NCBI GenBank assembly: GCA_006503535.1
Contig: QYRS01000011.1
Location: 744,001 to 808,000, forward strand
DNA: 64,000 bases
Direction of reading: 5' to 3'
Origin: Arthrinium phaeospermum
Taxonomy: Eukaryota > Ascomycota > Sordariomycetes > Amphisphaeriales > Apiosporaceae
Within the stretch, counting starts at the first letter, position 1. Every line of letters begins with the position of its first letter. Of this stretch, positions 1 to 9,804 are shown piece after piece. The translations under genes and the position numbers were made by a program. The notes beneath the pieces are model-generated. The model was not told the DNA's origin. It was given only the letters and a program-made list of their open reading frames with translations, and made no database searches.

Positions 1-796
1 AAAAGGGTCAACGGCATAGCATAGTTGAAAAAGCTGCATAAAATGTGCACAAGACCTGCTCATGATGACTGATATAAAATCCACTTGCCTCGTCAACCTA
101 CTCGGCATCGTGAGTTTGATAATGGCGTTTTCCCACGGCCGTTGTGTACCGCCAGAAGTTTGTTCCGATGTCGTCTGTTCTTTCCGGCCTGTGGCTTCAC
201 CATAACGGGGTCCAATGACCCGCTTGTCATGTGGCCGTTCGTTCTCCTGCCACGTAAACATCGTCACTTTGTGCAAATGGGAGGCTGAACGAATGATATA
301 CACTCTGCCCCTGAGCAGTGCACCATGCAGGCCTTGTTGGGACTTTTGGGGGAAAGGTCCCTTCCTCTTGCCCATCGAATCCCGTAAATAACATTCTTCT
401 TTCCCGGTTGACGTGCGTATAGGACAGACACTCTTGCGTTCCACGTATCGAATTAGTTTTCTTTGTTTATCACCTTGACGATCCGTCCAGTCATATCAAT
501 ACGCATACCCATACCGTCAATTCGTTCCGGAGGCGAACGACCCGGCTTCCGCGCCCCCCAAAAAACCCATATATGAGCGACCCGGGCCGTGGTGGGTAAT
601 TCTAATTATCTGGGGATGTGGCCATGGTAAAGAACGCCAACCAACAATCGAAAAGATAAGGCTACCACAGCCCGCACGACGATCATCCCAGAATCAAATC
701 ATTGTTACTATATATACCCGGCCCCGGTTTTATTTTCGCTTTTATATCTTTCTATACCTATCTATATACGTATATATAAAAGCGCAAGAAGCAACA
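1..796. other. Intergenic, upstream of first gene
   Basis: I see no convincing coding region here. The short open frames lack homology I recognise and normal codon bias. The last 100 bases are rich in TATA-like tracts, for example 706-716 and 773-780, and probably form the promoter of the gene starting at 797. Confidence 0.6.
706..716 (+). promoter_or_regulatory. TATA-like element before the small membrane protein gene
   Basis: A TACTATATATA tract lies about 80-90 bases before the ATG at 797, which leaves room for a short leader. A second TATATAAA at 773-780 is only 17 bases from that ATG. If the second one is the true element, translation would more likely begin at the in-frame ATG at 845. 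Assignment is by motif and position only. Confidence 0.3.
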
Positions 797-1477
797 ATGG
801 CACTCGACCAACCAGGACTCGCCCCCCCTGAAACGGAACCCCCCATGACCATAGCGGGCTGCAACACCGTCCTGCTGTCCGTCGCCGCCACCCTCTGCGG
901 CCTCTTCACGGTGCTCGCCCTGTCCGTCCGGCAGATCCGCAACGAGGCGCGCCAGACGCTCCTGCAGGCGCTGCGGCTCGTCGGGTTCAGCTTCGGATAC
1001 CTGGTCATCGGCCTGGTCTACGTGCCCATCCGGGTCCTCGACTGCGCGTCGCGGGCATGGCCTTCTTCGTCTTCTGACTCTGACTGCGACTGCGACTTCG
1101 ACGACTACTACTGCTACTACAGCGACGGCGACGGCGATGGCGGCGAAGAAGAAGGAGAAGGAGACGAAGACGGCGGCTGCGCAAGCATCCGCAGCGGCAG
1201 GAGGAAAGTCTGGCTCGTTGATAAGAAGGGCGGCGACGACGCAGCGAGGTACAGCTACTATGAGAATGAGCCTTGCAGCACACCGCGTCGGGACTTGCTA
1301 TTGGCCGGAGGAGGAGGTGAAGGAGGAGGAGGAGCGGGTAGGCACTACACGGCGGCCGCCAGCAGCAGCCACTATACGCGGTGCAACAGCGATATAAGCG
1401 AGCTCGACTTGAACGAAGCGAGCGATCTCGAGAAGGGCGTCTTGTCGGCTTGGCGAAACAAGACGAAGCCATGCTAG
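797..1477 (+). CDS. Hypothetical small membrane protein with acidic, Cys/Tyr-rich tail
   Basis: A single-exon frame of 226 residues; I do not recognise a family. Two hydrophobic segments, at about residues 18-43 and 60-80, probably span a membrane. A low-complexity stretch at about residues 88-128 follows, made of Ser, Asp, Cys, Tyr, Gly and Glu (SDSDCDCDFDDYYCYY, then a GDGDGGEEEGEGDEDGG run). The rest is Gly-rich with scattered basic residues. Translation may begin at Met1 (797) or Met17 (845). The long frame on the opposite strand is Arg-rich and looks like a compositional shadow. The evidence for a gene is an ATG behind a TATA-rich region, plausible membrane segments and a long open frame in G+C-rich DNA. 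Function is unknown. Confidence 0.5.
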   Translation: MALDQPGLAPPETEPPMTIAGCNTVLLSVAATLCGLFTVLALSVRQIRNEARQTLLQALRLVGFSFGYLVIGLVYVPIRVLDCASRAWPSSSSDSDCDCDFDDYYCYYSDGDGDGGEEEGEGDEDGGCASIRSGRRKVWLVDKKGGDDAARYSYYENEPCSTPRRDLLLAGGGGEGGGGAGRHYTAAASSSHYTRCNSDISELDLNEASDLEKGVLSAWRNKTKPC

Positions 1478-3503
1478 CCGAACATCGGTTCTTTGGACGG
1501 ACACGCACATCGAAACTCACCCACCCTTTCCAACATCGGATTTGTCGGGGATTATTGGCTTGGAATTATACGTTCCAATCGCAATGCGCCACTGAGCGAG
1601 CCATGGCTCCGAGATTTTGCAGTTGAGCCTCCCCTTGTTGTTGTTGCCTTGCCAACACTCGAGTCAGAGGCACGCACATATGTAACACGGCGATAATAAT
1701 ACCAAGAGAGCAGAAGCACGAGGGTTGAGTATACCAAGACCCTTCTGAAGAGAGTACCAAGTGACTATAGCCTTTCGTGACTCGCGGGGTGGGTTATGGT
1801 CTGTCTTACTACATGCCCGGCAAGTACCTAGGTAACGAACGTGACGTAAAATGCAGGTACCAGGGCGGCGTCCACTTGGGAGATTATTTTGTGTGCACCC
1901 GAGAAGCCCCAAATGCAGCGTGCATGTTCTCCGTGATTGAACCCAATCCTGCATCTGATCGAGTTCGCGTTCCAAACGCCGAACGGGCCCTCGCAAGGCC
2001 AAAGGTGTCAAATGTGCAGTAGCGCCGTCCCAGACGTTCCAGATGCCTGTCCCAAATGGAAAAAAAGGTCCGTGGGATTGGTGCGTGGGGGTTGGAGCGA
2101 GCGCATCCCCGGAAGACGAATCGCTGGCCCGTTGATCCAGCATGCTCTGGAAGCTTAACCGTACAACAAGTTTGAGGCTAGACGCCTGACGCCTCTGCAT
2201 GCACATCATTAATCCTCTTCACACGTGTCGTGTCGTGTCGGAGAGCAAAGGAGCATCGCCTGGCTTGCGTACATCCTCTCTTTTCCCACCCTTTTTCATT
2301 TTTGATCTCATTGAAAAGGGTTTGGAAGGATCAATATCCTCCATGCGATTACTTACATGCTTCGAGATAAGGAGCTTGGCCAGAAGGTTGAGCAAGAGGG
2401 AAGGAAGAAAAACCCTTTTTTACCATCGAACGCGTTGACAGCTGAATAACGGATGCCCCAGAACTGCCCAGACTGCCAATAGCGCTCGTGGCTATAAACA
2501 AGTCTTGGCCCTTGTGGGGGAAATCCCCGTAAAGTTCGTCGTTGCTAGCAGATCGCTATGTCCCACATGTCGATTGGCCCTGTTTTATGGCGCAACTGGT
2601 CTTGCTTCCCTCTCGATGGGTGCGTCGTCGTTTCTGGGCCGGCGGGCGCTGGCGCAAGCTGACTCGACGTAGCTCGACACCAGCGCCAGCAATAGCACTT
2701 CAGCTGGGTTGGAAATCCTTCCTTCAATGGATCGCAAGGGATTTTCGGCAGGCCATACTCGTAGTATCCGTCCTGAAAATGGTGGAGGATGGATGCGCCA
2801 GAAGGGTATAGCGTCGCAAAGCCAGGGTACGTTGCAGTCCCCGATGCCCCGTTATTCTCGTTTCTGATGGCATGACGAGAAGCGGCAGGGGCAGCAGGGG
2901 CGGCCAGCAACTGGGCAGTCCCATGGACCTGGGCCGTCTGTCTCTTGCTGTCATGTATGTACACGCCTTTAGAAACACACACTTCCAGCCGTTTCACTTT
3001 CCATTGTACACATCTCTGTCATCTTATCTCATCCCCAAACCCTCCTTTGCCTAAGCGTCCCCAAGGTTGGCGTGTCGGTTTCGCGCCCGAGTCTGCCTTT
3101 TCTGGCCCTTCGCTGTCGAAACCTTTCTCGCATTCCGGCGCTATACTATCCCGGGCGACTTTGACTTCGCCCCCTTAGTAACCAACTGTCTAACAGATCC
3201 CCGTGTCCGGCCCGGGGTGGTAAGACGTCGGGACATCGGATGAGCCTTGAGACACCAACTGCCGCGGCTGCGGGACACTCTATCCATCAAATACTTAAGA
3301 CCCTAACACCCCTTACGCGACAGTCTCCTATGGCCAACTAAGAGATTGCTATATCCTCTTTCCGGGCATAGTGCAGACAGAGAGCGAGGGTCTTGATCCT
3401 TTACCTCCCCAGTACAGCATGGGTATATCGCATTCGACTGCTCTCATAGGATAAAACTCGAGCTGTAAGAAGCCCGCGTCGTGCGCCACCCGAGTGTACC
3501 AGA
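1478..3503. other. Intergenic, 2.0 kb
   Basis: No gene is supported. A minus-strand frame at 2545-2997 (150 codons from a non-ATG start) resembles no family I know. A perfect palindrome TACCTAGGTA sits at 1825-1834; related motifs recur in other spacers of the window. The last few hundred bases are presumably the promoter of the acyltransferase gene. Confidence 0.5.
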
Positions 3504-5015
3504 ATGGGGCGGGTTCGCTCATCTTCGCTGTCCATGTACTCCTTTCTGTCGAACTACTTGACGCAGAAGCTCAACCCAGACCTGGAACCAACATCCCAGC
3601 CCCAGTCGTCGAGTTCCAAGTCTCGTCGTCTACACCCAACATCATACCTAGATGGCCTGCGAGGCATTGCCTCCGTCCTCGTCTTCTTCTGCCATTATAC
3701 CGAGGAGAACCACAGGTACATGCTACCGACGTACGGCTTTCCAGATGACGGCGACAATGTGGGCTCCTCGCCCTTCCAGCTGCCCTTCGTGCGACTCCTC
3801 TTTTCGGGCCGGCCGATGGTGCACATCTTCTTCGTTATTTCGGGATTCGCCCTATCGTACAAGCCACTGAAGGAGATCCGCGCTCGGAACTTCAAGGGTT
3901 TCCACGCCGCCTTGTCGTCCTCGGCCTTCCGTAGGCCCATTCGGCTGTACGGCCCGCCGCTGGTTTCGACATGTATAGTTTTCATCATGGTCTGCCTCGG
4001 CCTCGTCTACACGCCGCAGCCGACCTTTCGGGGCCAGTTGGAGCACTGGGCCAGCTCCATGTTCTACCAGGTTCTTTGGCCTTGGAGCTGGGACACGGAG
4101 CTGCGGCCGCGCTACGACCTGCACCTCTGGACCATTCCCATCGAGATGTGCCACTCCATGCTTCTGTTTGTCACCCTGTTGACACTATCGCGCGTGAAGT
4201 ACCACGTGCGCCTGGTCGTCACTCTGTTCCTCATGAACTACTGCCTCAGCTGCGGGCGCTGGGCCGCCTTCGAGTTCATCGCCGGCATGCTCCTGGCCGA
4301 GTTCCACTTGATGGCGGCGGAACGGCGTCAGGCGCAGATCAAGCTGCACGAGCACTACGACCCGCCGGCCGGCGATGGCGTCTCCTTCTTAGAGAAGATA
4401 CTGCATTGGCTTATTCTGGCGACTGCGTTTTATGTGTGCGGGTGGCCGAATAACAAGCCCGACTACGCTTGGGGCATCAGTGTTCTGGACGCCCTCACGC
4501 CCTCGGCCTTCCCGCACAACGACCCGACCACGCCCCAGAAGTTCTGGTTCGCCCTGTGCGCGGTCGCCGTGGTGTGGTCGTGCGGCCGGCTGAGCGTCGC
4601 CCGGAACGCGCTGGAGAGCCGGTTCGCGCAGTACTGCGGCCGCATCAGCTTCGCCCTGTATATTGTGCACGGCCCGGTCCTCGAGGCGCTCCAGTCCACC
4701 GTCACGGGCGAGCCCCGGCGCCGGGGCGTCGGCCAGCTGGGCCAGCCGGGCTACCAGGCGGCGGTCTCGGGGTTCGGGCTCAAGGGCCTGACGGGCGTCG
4801 ACACGGTGGGCCAGCGCACGCTGTGCTGGCTGCTGGGGCTCGTCTTCTTCGTGCCGCTCGTCCTGGCCGTCTCGGACGTCTTCTGCCGCTGGGTGGACGA
4901 GCCGATCGTCGACGTCGCGCGGCGCATCGAGAGGCGCTGCGCGCTTGACGAGCAGTACGACAGGTCCCCGGGCCCGCTGTTGGACGTGGCGGATAGAGAT
5001 CGGTGGCATGCTTAG
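3504..5015 (+). CDS. Acyltransferase-3 family multi-pass membrane protein
   Basis: A single-exon gene of 503 residues. It fits the acyltransferase-3 family, integral membrane enzymes that transfer acyl groups to sugars or other small acceptors. The N-terminal signature is DGLRGIASVLVFFCH at about residues 50-64, with the usual essential His of the first membrane helix. HIFFVISGFALSY (about 107-119) is the second conserved helix, and FRRPIRLYGP follows at about 142-151. A conserved HLWTIPIEM motif and several later hydrophobic helices complete the fold. The first 45 residues are polar and Ser-rich and likely cytosolic. The substrate cannot be told from sequence; fungal members often act on secondary metabolites or on glycans. 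The neighbouring genes give no pathway context. Confidence 0.85.
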   Translation: MGRVRSSSLSMYSFLSNYLTQKLNPDLEPTSQPQSSSSKSRRLHPTSYLDGLRGIASVLVFFCHYTEENHRYMLPTYGFPDDGDNVGSSPFQLPFVRLLFSGRPMVHIFFVISGFALSYKPLKEIRARNFKGFHAALSSSAFRRPIRLYGPPLVSTCIVFIMVCLGLVYTPQPTFRGQLEHWASSMFYQVLWPWSWDTELRPRYDLHLWTIPIEMCHSMLLFVTLLTLSRVKYHVRLVVTLFLMNYCLSCGRWAAFEFIAGMLLAEFHLMAAERRQAQIKLHEHYDPPAGDGVSFLEKILHWLILATAFYVCGWPNNKPDYAWGISVLDALTPSAFPHNDPTTPQKFWFALCAVAVVWSCGRLSVARNALESRFAQYCGRISFALYIVHGPVLEALQSTVTGEPRRRGVGQLGQPGYQAAVSGFGLKGLTGVDTVGQRTLCWLLGLVFFVPLVLAVSDVFCRWVDEPIVDVARRIERRCALDEQYDRSPGPLLDVADRDRWHA

Positions 5016-5523
5016 ATAGGGACTTACATGTTCGGAATTGATAAATACTATTTTACCTCCCATCATTCATCATTGGATGCCCATGAAGAGCTTAGCTGCA
5101 GGCCATTGTTTGACCAATCAAGTGACCATTGGTGTAATGTGTATGGACAGTTATAAGTACTTTAGGCAGCACCGGCAGGCATGGTAGGCTCGGTTGCGAT
5201 GGACGCCATTCCAATAGCATGGGGGTGGCTTCGCGATTAATTGCCCGATGACTCAAATCGGCTGTATCTATGCAGCTGCAGGTAGCGATAGCGGGGCTCT
5301 TTCTACACCTGCAGTTTTATACAATGCCTAATGGCACAGGTACAGTGCAGTGCTGCCACTTGATTCGAGCTTTTGCTGCTACTACCTACATCATACCTAT
5401 AAGCCTCTGAGTAATAATGCTTAATTTCTGACCAGACCAGAAATCCAGCGTCTAACATAATTCTCTTCTTACTCAGAACCATCACTGCCTAGATACAACC
5501 CACCAAGAAAAAAACGAGCAAAG
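5016..5523. other. Intergenic, upstream of the GFA-type gene
   Basis: No gene is supported. A perfect TGACTCA (Gcn4/AP-1 type) is at 5249-5255, about 270 bases before the next ATG. One isolated site of this length can occur by chance. Confidence 0.5.
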
Positions 5524-6380
5524 ATGGATTGTCGCTGTCAGTGTGGTGCCGTCCAATTCACGACCCCGCTTGAGCAGCCGCTCGCCTTGTACATCTGCCA
5601 CTGCTTCGAATGTCGCTTACAGACGTCCTCGGCCTTTGGGACGAGTGCTATATTCCCCAAGTTCCAATTGCCTAATGTAGAGGGCCTGTCATGCTATACG
5701 TGAGTCCTTTCAATACTATATACTATACATATATTTCAAGACCGTGAACTCTATTGCATCATATCATTGTCCTTTCGGCTGACCTTACCTGACTTGGTGT
5801 TCATCAGACGACCCACGCCCTCGGGACATACGATGTACTGGTAAGTCCAACCTTCCGGCAGTGATGGGATAGATGTAAGCTCTACCGGATATCCCGATCC
5901 CGGTTTAGCTACAACCTATAGCTACAAAACTCCAGCCTGACGTTTCCAACTCGAAATTCAGCTACTTCTGCCGCTCCTGCGGAACCCGTTTAGTCCACAC
6001 GACCCCTGTAAGTAACCCCATCTCTACCCCAACAGGACAGCTGGCTGTGCTAACACACCGGGTGCGACACACAAAAGACCAAGAACGTAGTCTCGGTCAA
6101 GGGCGGCTGCATCACCAAAGGCCTGGACTGGAACAAGGCCATCCACATCTACACCAAGTCGGCCATGGTCCCGATCCCCGAGGGCTGCGAGTCGCACGAG
6201 GGGGAGGCGCCGCCGTCCGAGTACTCCGTGTCGCAGGAGAGCCTGGACCAGCCCCTCGAGGCCCCCGGCTGCCTGACGGGGAGCGGAGGCCACCGCGGCG
6301 TGTTGCCGGCGCCCGCGCAGGTGGAGGAGTTGGACAAGTTGAGCAAGTCCCGGGGCCCTTGTGAGCTGGGCGGGTTTTAA
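5524..6380 (+). CDS. GFA/CENP-V-type zinc-binding protein
   Basis: Four exons encode about 185 residues: 5524-5699, 5808-5840, 5962-6007 and 6078-6380, all with GT..AG borders and matching phases. The protein fits the GFA family, named for glutathione-dependent formaldehyde-activating enzyme, with its beta-tent zinc fold. Visible ligand motifs are CRCQCG at residues 3-8, ICHCFEC at 24-30 and CRSCG in the third exon. Later KGLDW and KAIHIYTKSAM match the usual C-terminal block of fungal members. Family members are proposed to bind glutathione adducts, but most fungal paralogues are uncharacterised, so formaldehyde metabolism should not be assumed. The last 45 residues are polar and variable. 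Confidence 0.85.
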
Positions 6381-6662
6381 GTAGTTAAAGAAAGAGGATA
6401 TATACACACATGTATATATAGAACTGATTCACGTTTGTAAAATTGTCCCATTGGATAGTATAGCCCAGTCGCCAGACCAGACCATGACTATATCGTACGC
6501 TTAGAATATGAATGCACTCCACCCAAGGTATACGCTGTTGCTAATTGGGAAGCTGGCGACAGCTTTACGTACACCGAGTCAAACATTGCTTAAACACATT
6601 CCACCCTCTATTCCCACATTCATAAGCCGCTGGTTTCCTCCGTGAAGCCGGTATTTCGTGCT

Positions 6663-8406
6663 TTAGTCCACGTCTTCTTCGTAGTCGTCGGGCAGCTCTT
6701 CGAACCGACCCGACTGTTGGGCAGTCCGAACCGGGTTTTCCGCTGTTATCAGTCCATTGGCCCTCAGTCTATATATATTGTTAGTGATGCGAAAACTACC
6801 GTATCGGATGATGACAAGCGCCACATACCTTTCAAACAGGACGTAGAGCCTCTCGGCCTCGCGCTCTTTCTCGTCCTCGGTCATCTCAGGCACCTCAGGG
6901 TGTTTCTCGGTGTCGAGGAACTGGCCCGTGATTGGATTAACGTCACGGCCTCCAGCATTAGCGAAAGCTTCTTGCGCATTCTGAGGGATGGGAAGGTTTC
7001 GGCTGAAAAGGAAACCCGACGCAAATCCGTAGCCGACGTTGTCAACGAACTTTGTCGCATCCCTATCCGACATATCGAAAAGAAGCTCGGAGATAGCATC
7101 CCGTAATTGGGGCGTGACTGGGTTGGTCGAGTTTTGGAGCAGCCAAGAGGGGAGAGTGCCACTCCGTCCCAACACTTCATTACGATCGTCTTCGGTTGGC
7201 AGTAGTTGCCCTCGAACCCAAGTCTTCACATCCTCCGGGGCATACTCATGAATAGCCCTTATGACCCCGATCAAGGCCGTAACGGTATTCTCGAGTTCCT
7301 CGTTGCCATACGTTTTTTTCGAGGCGTTCAAGAGTTCGACCAATCGACTGGCAAGAACATTGTTCTCTCCCTGGGGGAACAACGCTGTCTGTATGTCTTT
7401 TGCTCCGAGTTCCAGGTTGAGCAAAGCGTTGACCAAGGTGCCCATCGGTGGATCCAAGGGCTTGCCGGACCCGATTGGAGACTGGCACAGCAGTGTGACG
7501 ATATGCGGTATACAGGGCGTAAATGAGGAAGCCTTGTCTTTGCAATGGTGTGTAATATTGAACAGCAGTTTAAGAGTCTCTACCAATGCCATTTCTTGCA
7601 TAGCATCAATAGGCAGCTCTGGTGTGGTGCTTTGTTTCGCATGTCGCTCGAGGTTCTGGGTGATAATGCCTGCTATATTATGCTTTTCGATTAAAGCTTC
7701 AATGTCCACGTTGGTATTGTAAGTGGTAAGAAAAATGACCCTCGAGATAAGGAACTCGTCGTCCCTGTTGTCGTTCTTGAGTTGATTGCAAGCTTTTGAC
7801 TCGAAACCCAAGTCAACGAACATCTGGCGCGTATCGGGCTTCAGCAGCATGGCATTACATAAACAACGCAGAGCATTTCTTGAAGTTTTGCTCGACGGGC
7901 TATGAAATGCATGCCGGGCGAGTGTCTCGATCCCCTGGGTGATCGAATGAGTTAAAGGCCCTGAGCACTGGAATTGATTCACTGTACCTCTTTGGTGAAT
8001 ATTGGGTCTGCATTTTGCGGGTTTCTTCCATATATCTTGAGTTCTTCTAAAGCGGCATCCCGGTCTGGTGGCATGTTAGAACCAGCCTTTCAGCTCCAGG
8101 GCTGCCCGAAGACTCACGGTTAGGTAGAAGGCAAATAGCCTCCAAGTCTTTGCTCAACTTTGACATTAAGTCAGTCACGGCAGCAAGCTTCTCTGTTTGC
8201 ATGTTTAGCGAGTGGAACCTGATATTATACACGGGCACTGACTGACCTTGGCCAACTAGGTTGCCCATGACATGCTGATTGGCTTGCGCCATCTCGACCT
8301 CTTTCCCGTCCGGTTTTAATTTGGGACTAGAAAGGGGACTGTTATGGGAAGAAGAGAACAGCCGCTTGAGGCGGCTGGGCCTTTCTTGGCGAGGCTGTTC
8401 AGGCAT
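6663..8406 (-). CDS. ric8: RIC8/synembryn, G-alpha chaperone and exchange factor
   Basis: Five exons in transcription order: 8406-8247, 8192-8118, 8064-7988, 7934-6829 and 6768-6663, giving about 507 residues. RIC8 is a cytosolic armadillo-like helical protein. It acts as a chaperone and GDP-GTP exchange factor for heterotrimeric G-alpha subunits, and in filamentous fungi it supports growth and development. Recognisable blocks are EKLAAVTDL, a LEELKIYGRNPQNADPIF block, GIETLARHAF, SRNALRCLCNAML, ETLKLLFNITHH and the conserved acidic C-terminus. Two of the introns, 8193-8246 (54 bases) and 6769-6828 (60 bases), are in frame without stops. I infer them from splice consensus and because removal restores the family alignment (GQ|EKLAAV and FER|LRANG). 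The first 50 residues are Ser/Pro/Lys-rich and poorly conserved, so the start is less certain. The gene diverges from rif1. Confidence 0.88.
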
Positions 8407-9804
8407 GGTAATCGCGTCAGCCTCAGGTCAGACAAATATGTAAAAGTAAGACTGCAACTCCAGAAGTCTATAATGGGTCGGGCCCCGGCATTTCAAGGCA
8501 AGCCCGCCAAAAGAAGACGATGAGTTCAGCGATGAGATGGAAGAACGAGGCCCGAGTGGCTGTTACTTGATAAAACAATAAGGGATGGGTGCAATGTGGA
8601 AGTAGACAAGGGGTTGGTGGAAGGGATCATGTCTTTGGCTACAAACCACGACTCCCAAGTCGTAGAGATGCAACTGGGCTCAAACGGATACATAGCTTGG
8701 AAGAGAGCGGTAAATGTTTGGCAGGGGCGGCAGACGACATACCTACTAAGAAAGAGTGCTTGATTGGGGTAGTTCGGGTTGCTGAGACAGGTAACGACCG
8801 ACGCCTCCCAGAACCGAGAATGTACTCGGCAGGAAGGTACTCGGGATAAGTACGACGATGGAAACTGCGGTTATCTCACGTACTGGACGGATGCCGGACT
8901 GATTGGCCCAGGTATGTTTCAGGAGGCAGCTGATGGCTACTACGCAGCAGAATATACGCGGAAACAACCCGTTCTAATCCCTAAAGAGCTAAAGAGACCG
9001 AGGCCACAGTACAAGCAGGGCCAAAGAGAGATGGGCAGGTACGAATCAAGTCGCACGGGACAAACCAAAAGCAGGAGACCAGATTTCATTCACCCGGCCC
9101 GGTGTAAACGTCAGGTCCCGCCGATATTGGCAGATTGGGATTCAATCGATTCAGCTCTGCTCCGCACTGTGGCGCGACCCAGGACCTGCCCCGCATTTTC
9201 AGACCAGCCGTGGATTACTTAAGCAGCTCAGCTCCTCCTGTTTGTAACAAAGTACATGAGCATCGATCGGTCAGTGCGCCCCCTTCGATCAAAATCAATT
9301 AAGGAAACGCGCCAGCGCGTCACTCAGGAACCCGAAAGGCTGGGGAAACCACTTTAACAGGGGTGCTGCAAACCCAAAAACGCGTTACGCGACCCTGTTA
9401 CTTGGTCTCTAGGCGCGACTTGTACGCGTTTCTCAAAAATCCAATCTACTCAAATGGGTATTAGTAGAATTGCACCGTAGAGGCAAAGCCACCTCAACCA
9501 GCTGCGACTCTCGCTGTACACCTAGCTGATGGCATGATTGAATCTTTGATCTCATACCCAGCTGCCACTCCACGAACCAACAAACGAAAACCACGACCGA
9601 CAAGAATCCCACCGCCCTTCATTCAAGCCTGGCTCTTGGAGACTGCCGCCATCTATCGTCCCAACTCGGTCTCGTCCATCGCCCCGATTTTTACCATCCG
9701 AGCCCGAACATCGACAGATTTCTCATGATCTTTGGCTTCATCGTCGACAGCAGCAGGGCATCCAGCGGTGGCCGAGCAAGTCAGCAAGCGGCGGGCTTGC
9801 AGTC
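8407..9804. other. Divergent ric8-rif1 intergenic region
   Basis: No coding gene is supported; the frame at 8779-9222 starts at TTG and resembles nothing I know. The region must carry the promoters of both ric8 (leftward) and rif1 (rightward). A cluster of ACGCG boxes is listed separately. Confidence 0.6.
9307..9429. promoter_or_regulatory. Cluster of MluI-box-like (ACGCGN) sites upstream of rif1
   Basis: Five boxes lie within 125 bases: ACGCGC at 9307-9312, GCGCGT (reverse ACGCGC) at 9315-9320, ACGCGT at 9380-9385, ACGCGA at 9387-9392 and ACGCGT at 9424-9429. ACGCGT is the core recognised by the fungal MBF (Mbp1-Swi6) factor, which drives G1/S transcription of DNA replication genes. The cluster is about 375-500 bases before the rif1 ATG. 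The sites are seen directly; cell-cycle control is inferred. Confidence 0.5.

Noticed and set aside
2545..2997. 150-codon minus-strand frame
   Set aside because: Begins at a non-ATG codon, lies in a spacer and matches no family I know; kept out for lack of support.
8779..9222. 147-codon frame in the ric8-rif1 spacer
   Set aside because: Starts at TTG, no domain, and lies in the shared promoter region.
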